A stretch of 14,921 nucleotides of DNA from an uncultured Lachnospiraceae bacterium (GTDB lineage Bacteria > Bacillota > Clostridia > Lachnospirales > Lachnospiraceae): positions 1-14,921 of the forward strand of contig CAJTVL010000093.1 in assembly GCA_910579425.1 (NCBI GenBank), read 5' to 3'. Shown here in pieces: positions 13,899 to 14,921 of the stretch (its first letter is position 1; every line of letters begins with the position of its first letter). Made by a program: the position numbers and the translations under genes. The notes beneath the pieces are model-generated. The model was not told where the DNA came from. It did no database searches and was given only the letters and a program-made list of their open reading frames with translations.

Positions 13899-14852
13899 CT
13901 ATTCCTCCAATGTATCCTTGATTCTCTTGACGCAGACGGAATTCACTTTCAGATTATTGAAACAGGTAACGAACATCAGCGTTCCCGCCAAGACGCCTCC
14001 TCTGGCTTGAAAACAGTAGACTACGTCCGAAAAGGCCATTGTCCCCTTTTCGATCAATCCATATCCTGCCAGCAAAAGGGTAAGGTATCCTCCAATCCAC
14101 AACAGGCTCATGCCCATATTGCCAAAAGCCTTCCTCACATGCATTTTCATGTTGACCTCCAACAATCTTCTGCTGTATTCCTCGCAGTTTTTCATCATTA
14201 GCGCCCCGGCGTCATATAATAAGATTGTCTCTGCCTCTGCGATCAACGGCTTAATGGAAGAAGTACTTTCCGCCATAGCATTTTGGGATTTTTCCTTTAA
14301 TTGGGGAACAGCTTCAAGCACGATCTTATCATTAATCAGCAACTGGGGAAAAATAAACATCCATGTCGCCCCCAACAAAAGCGGGCTGCTCCTAAAGAGC
14401 AAAAAGGAGGACAACAGCGTATTGACCACGGAAACTGCCAGGTGGGGAAGATTCAGCGCCCCGTTCATCATGAGAAAAGCCCCATGTATATCGCTGTTCC
14501 ATTTCGTGATCCATTCTCCGCCCAATCGAGATTCTATCCGTTTCAGGGGCAGGCTCAAAATTTTTCCCAGCAGTTCCTCCTGAAGCCATGCCTCTGCTTT
14601 GGCTGAAAATGCCGCGTAACTGCTCCACACAATTCCATTATAAAGAAAAAGCATTGCACATAGCAAGCCATATCCCACACATATTTTCAGCAGGGAAGTG
14701 CTATCCTGCGTTTCCACACAGCCCCAGACAGATCGCAGCAGATTTGCCAGCATCCAGGTTCTAAAAGCGTCGAAAGGCGCTCTGAGCAACAGCAAAAACA
14801 GGTATTTACGCCGGATTCCCATCCTCTTTAGCAACTTTCCCAAGTCACTCAT
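13899..14852 (-). CDS. ABC transporter transmembrane-domain protein lacking an ATPase domain
   Basis: The 317-residue protein aligns in character with the transmembrane half of type-I ABC exporters. Hydrophobic segments lie at about 17-40, 56-75, 133-150, 155-175, 250-270 and 280-297. A coupling region contains AESTSSIKPLIAEAETILLYDAG. It stops at VCVKRIKDTLEE, which is where the linker to the ATPase domain would begin, so the nucleotide-binding half of about 250 residues is missing. No such domain is encoded between it and MerR. Either the gene was cleanly truncated, or it works with an ATPase made elsewhere, possibly just beyond the window edge. The ATG at 14852 follows a GGGGGAAAAC stretch. 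No frameshift or internal stop is visible in the part present. Confidence 0.78.
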   Translation of the reverse strand: MSDLGKLLKRMGIRRKYLFLLLLRAPFDAFRTWMLANLLRSVWGCVETQDSTSLLKICVGYGLLCAMLFLYNGIVWSSYAAFSAKAEAWLQEELLGKILSLPLKRIESRLGGEWITKWNSDIHGAFLMMNGALNLPHLAVSVVNTLLSSFLLFRSSPLLLGATWMFIFPQLLINDKIVLEAVPQLKEKSQNAMAESTSSIKPLIAEAETILLYDAGALMMKNCEEYSRRLLEVNMKMHVRKAFGNMGMSLLWIGGYLTLLLAGYGLIEKGTMAFSDVVYCFQARGGVLAGTLMFVTCFNNLKVNSVCVKRIKDTLEE

Positions 14853-14895
14853 GCACCAGTTTTCCCCCTACTACAATATATTTATGGTTAATACC

Positions 14896-14912
14896 CCTTA
14901 CAGCCAGTAAGG
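14896..14912. promoter_or_regulatory. Inverted repeat, candidate MerR operator
   Basis: CCTTAC and GTAAGG form a perfect 6-bp inverted repeat with a 5-base centre, 44 bases upstream of the ABC membrane gene. MerR operators are dyads lying in the spacer of the target promoter. A TATTAA-like -10 follows on the minus strand, but the -35 is unclear and the window ends here. Confidence 0.4.
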
Positions 14913-14921
14913 AATTACCCA

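Overview
The window looks like chromosomal DNA from a spore-forming, gut-type clostridium (Lachnospiraceae-like Firmicute). This rests on the spore photoproduct lyase, strong AGGAGG-type ribosome binding sites, LytTR/XRE/MerR regulators, TTGACA/TATAAT-type promoters and a clostridial HipA-like kinase family. No rRNA, tRNA, CRISPR array or transposase was seen. The species call is inference.

Left third (1-7158). A 5'-truncated MTA/SAH-type nucleosidase overlaps a spore photoproduct lyase (splB). Facing them is a tightly coupled minus-strand operon: a LytTR response regulator with an Asp-to-Glu change at the phosphorylation site, then two ABC half-exporters, each junction an ATGA overlap. The operon is transcribed divergently from an SDR oxidoreductase, and both directions have good sigma-A-like promoters.

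Middle (7159-11042). A decayed coding remnant, a HipA-fold kinase without a HipB partner, a graveyard of gene fragments (9040-9290), an XRE regulator and a PHP-domain phosphoesterase. The graveyard holds pieces of genes present elsewhere in the window: the 3' end of the isomerase, two separated pieces of splB joined together, and the last 120 bases of the SDR gene. The splB and SDR pieces keep their original frame.

Right third (11043-14921), all minus strand. A NBD-less ABC transmembrane protein is followed directly by a MerR regulator. Next comes the most interesting locus: an AT-rich operon encoding a DUF3990-like predicted ADP-ribosyltransferase, an unrecognised 141-aa protein and a NADAR-family predicted ADP-ribose glycohydrolase. 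It runs by overlap into a TIM-barrel sugar isomerase/epimerase. An ADP-ribose writer, an unknown partner and an ADP-ribose eraser in one coupled operon suggest a toxin-antitoxin or phage-defence module. That function is inferred from families and layout, not demonstrated.
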